A stretch of 64,000 nucleotides of DNA, from NCBI GenBank assembly GCA_934102055.1, contig CAKOSE010000003.1, positions 1 through 64,000 of the forward strand, read 5' to 3'. Source of the stretch: an uncultured Bacilli bacterium. GTDB lineage: Bacteria > Bacillota_I > Bacilli_A > RF39 > UBA660. The translations under genes and the position numbers were made by a program. Every line of letters begins with the position of its first letter. Position 1 is the stretch's first letter. Of this stretch, positions 63,313 to 64,000 are shown one piece after another. The notes beneath the pieces are model-generated. The model worked only from the letters and a program-made list of their open reading frames with translations, was not told the origin of the DNA and searched no databases.

Positions 63313-64000
63313 ATGAGAAAATTCATTATACTAGTTTTTATCTGTATGCTAGGATTCATATGTTTTAATCTATCAAACAAAGAAGAAGAAAAAAAAGAAC
63401 CAGAAAAAAGTCCTTACGAAGAAAAAGGAGTTTTTATTTCTTACATTGACTATGCTAGCCTAAAAGGAAAAACAAAAGAAGAACAAGAAAAACAAATAAC
63501 AGAAATGGTTAATAATATTAGTTACTTCGGCCTAAACAGTATCATTCTCCAAGTTAGTCCCTTTAATGATGCAATATATCCATCAAAAATATACCAGTCT
63601 TCCCACGTAGTCTCAAATAAAGAAGGAGACAAGCTTCCACTAGACATCCTCGGATACTTTATTGAATGCTCAAAAAAGAAAGATATTAGTATTTACGCAT
63701 GGTTTAATCCATTTAGAATAAGAAACGATAATAACACCGGAGATATAAGTAAAAACACTTACTATTACAAATGGTTTAACACAGACAATATCCAAATAAC
63801 AGATAAAGGTATATATCTTAACCCAGCATCCAAAGAAGTACTTTCATATATAGGAGAAGGACTTAAAGAGATAGCAAGTAACTATGATTTAAAAGGAATC
63901 TTATTTGATGATTATTACTATCCAAATGACACAATAGATCTAAATACCTATGAAAACACAGACAAATCCCTATCACTAAAAAAGTACAGAATAAACAACA
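63313..64000 (+). CDS. glycosyl-hydrolase-like 10 (DUF187 family) lipo-/secreted protein, cut by the window end
   Basis: Only the first 229 residues are in the window. A short signal-type start (RKFIILVFICMLGFICF) is followed by an acidic/basic linker and the GHL10 TIM-barrel: GVFISYIDYASLKGK, YFGLNSIILQVSPFNDAIYPS, and ISIYAWFNPFRIRN, and later LKGILFDDYYYP. Such secreted proteins may act on peptidoglycan or other glycans. ATG after TTCAGGTGATAAA, four bases past the protease gene, so it belongs to the same operon. Confidence 0.85.
   Translation, partial: MRKFIILVFICMLGFICFNLSNKEEEKKEPEKSPYEEKGVFISYIDYASLKGKTKEEQEKQITEMVNNISYFGLNSIILQVSPFNDAIYPSKIYQSSHVVSNKEGDKLPLDILGYFIECSKKKDISIYAWFNPFRIRNDNNTGDISKNTYYYKWFNTDNIQITDKGIYLNPASKEVLSYIGEGLKEIASNYDLKGILFDDYYYPNDTIDLNTYENTDKSLSLKKYRINN

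Noticed and set aside
1..64000. Mycoplasma-type code (TGA as Trp)
   Set aside because: TGA ends many genes (for example greA neighbours, trmR, thiI-region and AAA genes) and TGG is used for Trp throughout.

Overview
The window is 64 kb of very AT-rich DNA (roughly 28-30% G+C by eye). It uses the standard bacterial code: TGA works as a stop at many genes and TGG encodes Trp. Gene content and order point to an endospore-forming, monoderm Firmicute, most likely an uncultured gut Bacilli-like or low-GC Clostridia-like lineage. Supporting markers are an alpha/beta SASP, the Gpr germination protease, SpoIIP, SpoIIB-, SpoIVFA- and SpoIVFB-like proteins, a YqfQ-like protein, IreB, RecU-PBP1, AddAB, an RNase J-type protein, SipW-cognate secreted proteins and a T-box before thrS. 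The exact taxon cannot be fixed from the sequence alone. No rRNA or tRNA gene was seen.

Region 1 (0-8.7 kb) carries the Bacillus-like run ireB-ruvX-DUF1292-mltG-trmR-trhP1-trhP2-greA, followed by a rhomboid protease and a HAD phosphatase. Region 2 (8.4-19.1 kb) has a small membrane protein, a very large pilin-like protein, trigger factor, thiI, a SASP gene with a near-perfect sigma-G promoter, and addB-addA. Region 3 (19-33.6 kb) has a possible insertion-sequence remnant, phosphoketolase, a LytTR regulator, a zinc phospholipase-like protein, an RNase J paralogue with a broken active site, an LCP-PASTA fusion, PBP1 and RecU, GlmS, a GntR regulator and dCMP deaminase.

Region 4 (33.6-44.9 kb) is more accessory. 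It has a DUF4143 ATPase, a 1213-residue InlB-repeat/BspA-like surface protein, a T-box operon (an unknown gene plus a TGS-less ThrRS), a kinase-like gene pair, a thioredoxin-like membrane protein, TrmL, a second SipW-cognate protein and a decayed TnpB fragment. Region 5 (44.9-53.1 kb) has a transglutaminase-like protein, the rpsT/gpr/spoIIP sporulation block, an AbiEi/AbiEii toxin-antitoxin pair, and a sortase next to a membrane protein with a long Asn/Tyr-rich tail. Region 6 (53.2-64 kb) has transketolase, a YqfQ-like gene, a PilC-like protein, prepilin peptidase, a third SipW-cognate protein, and a compressed version of the Bacillus comC-spoIIB-radC-mreCD-spoIVFAB locus. It ends in a truncated glycosyl-hydrolase-like gene.

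The parts of most interest are: the degenerate RNase J; the uncharacterised kinase-like pair and the T-box-coupled unknown gene around thrS; the SipW-cognate family of three dissimilar proteins; the sortase/Asn-Tyr-rich pair; the SpoIVFB gene whose conserved N-terminus has no normal start codon; and two matched sigma-F/G promoters.
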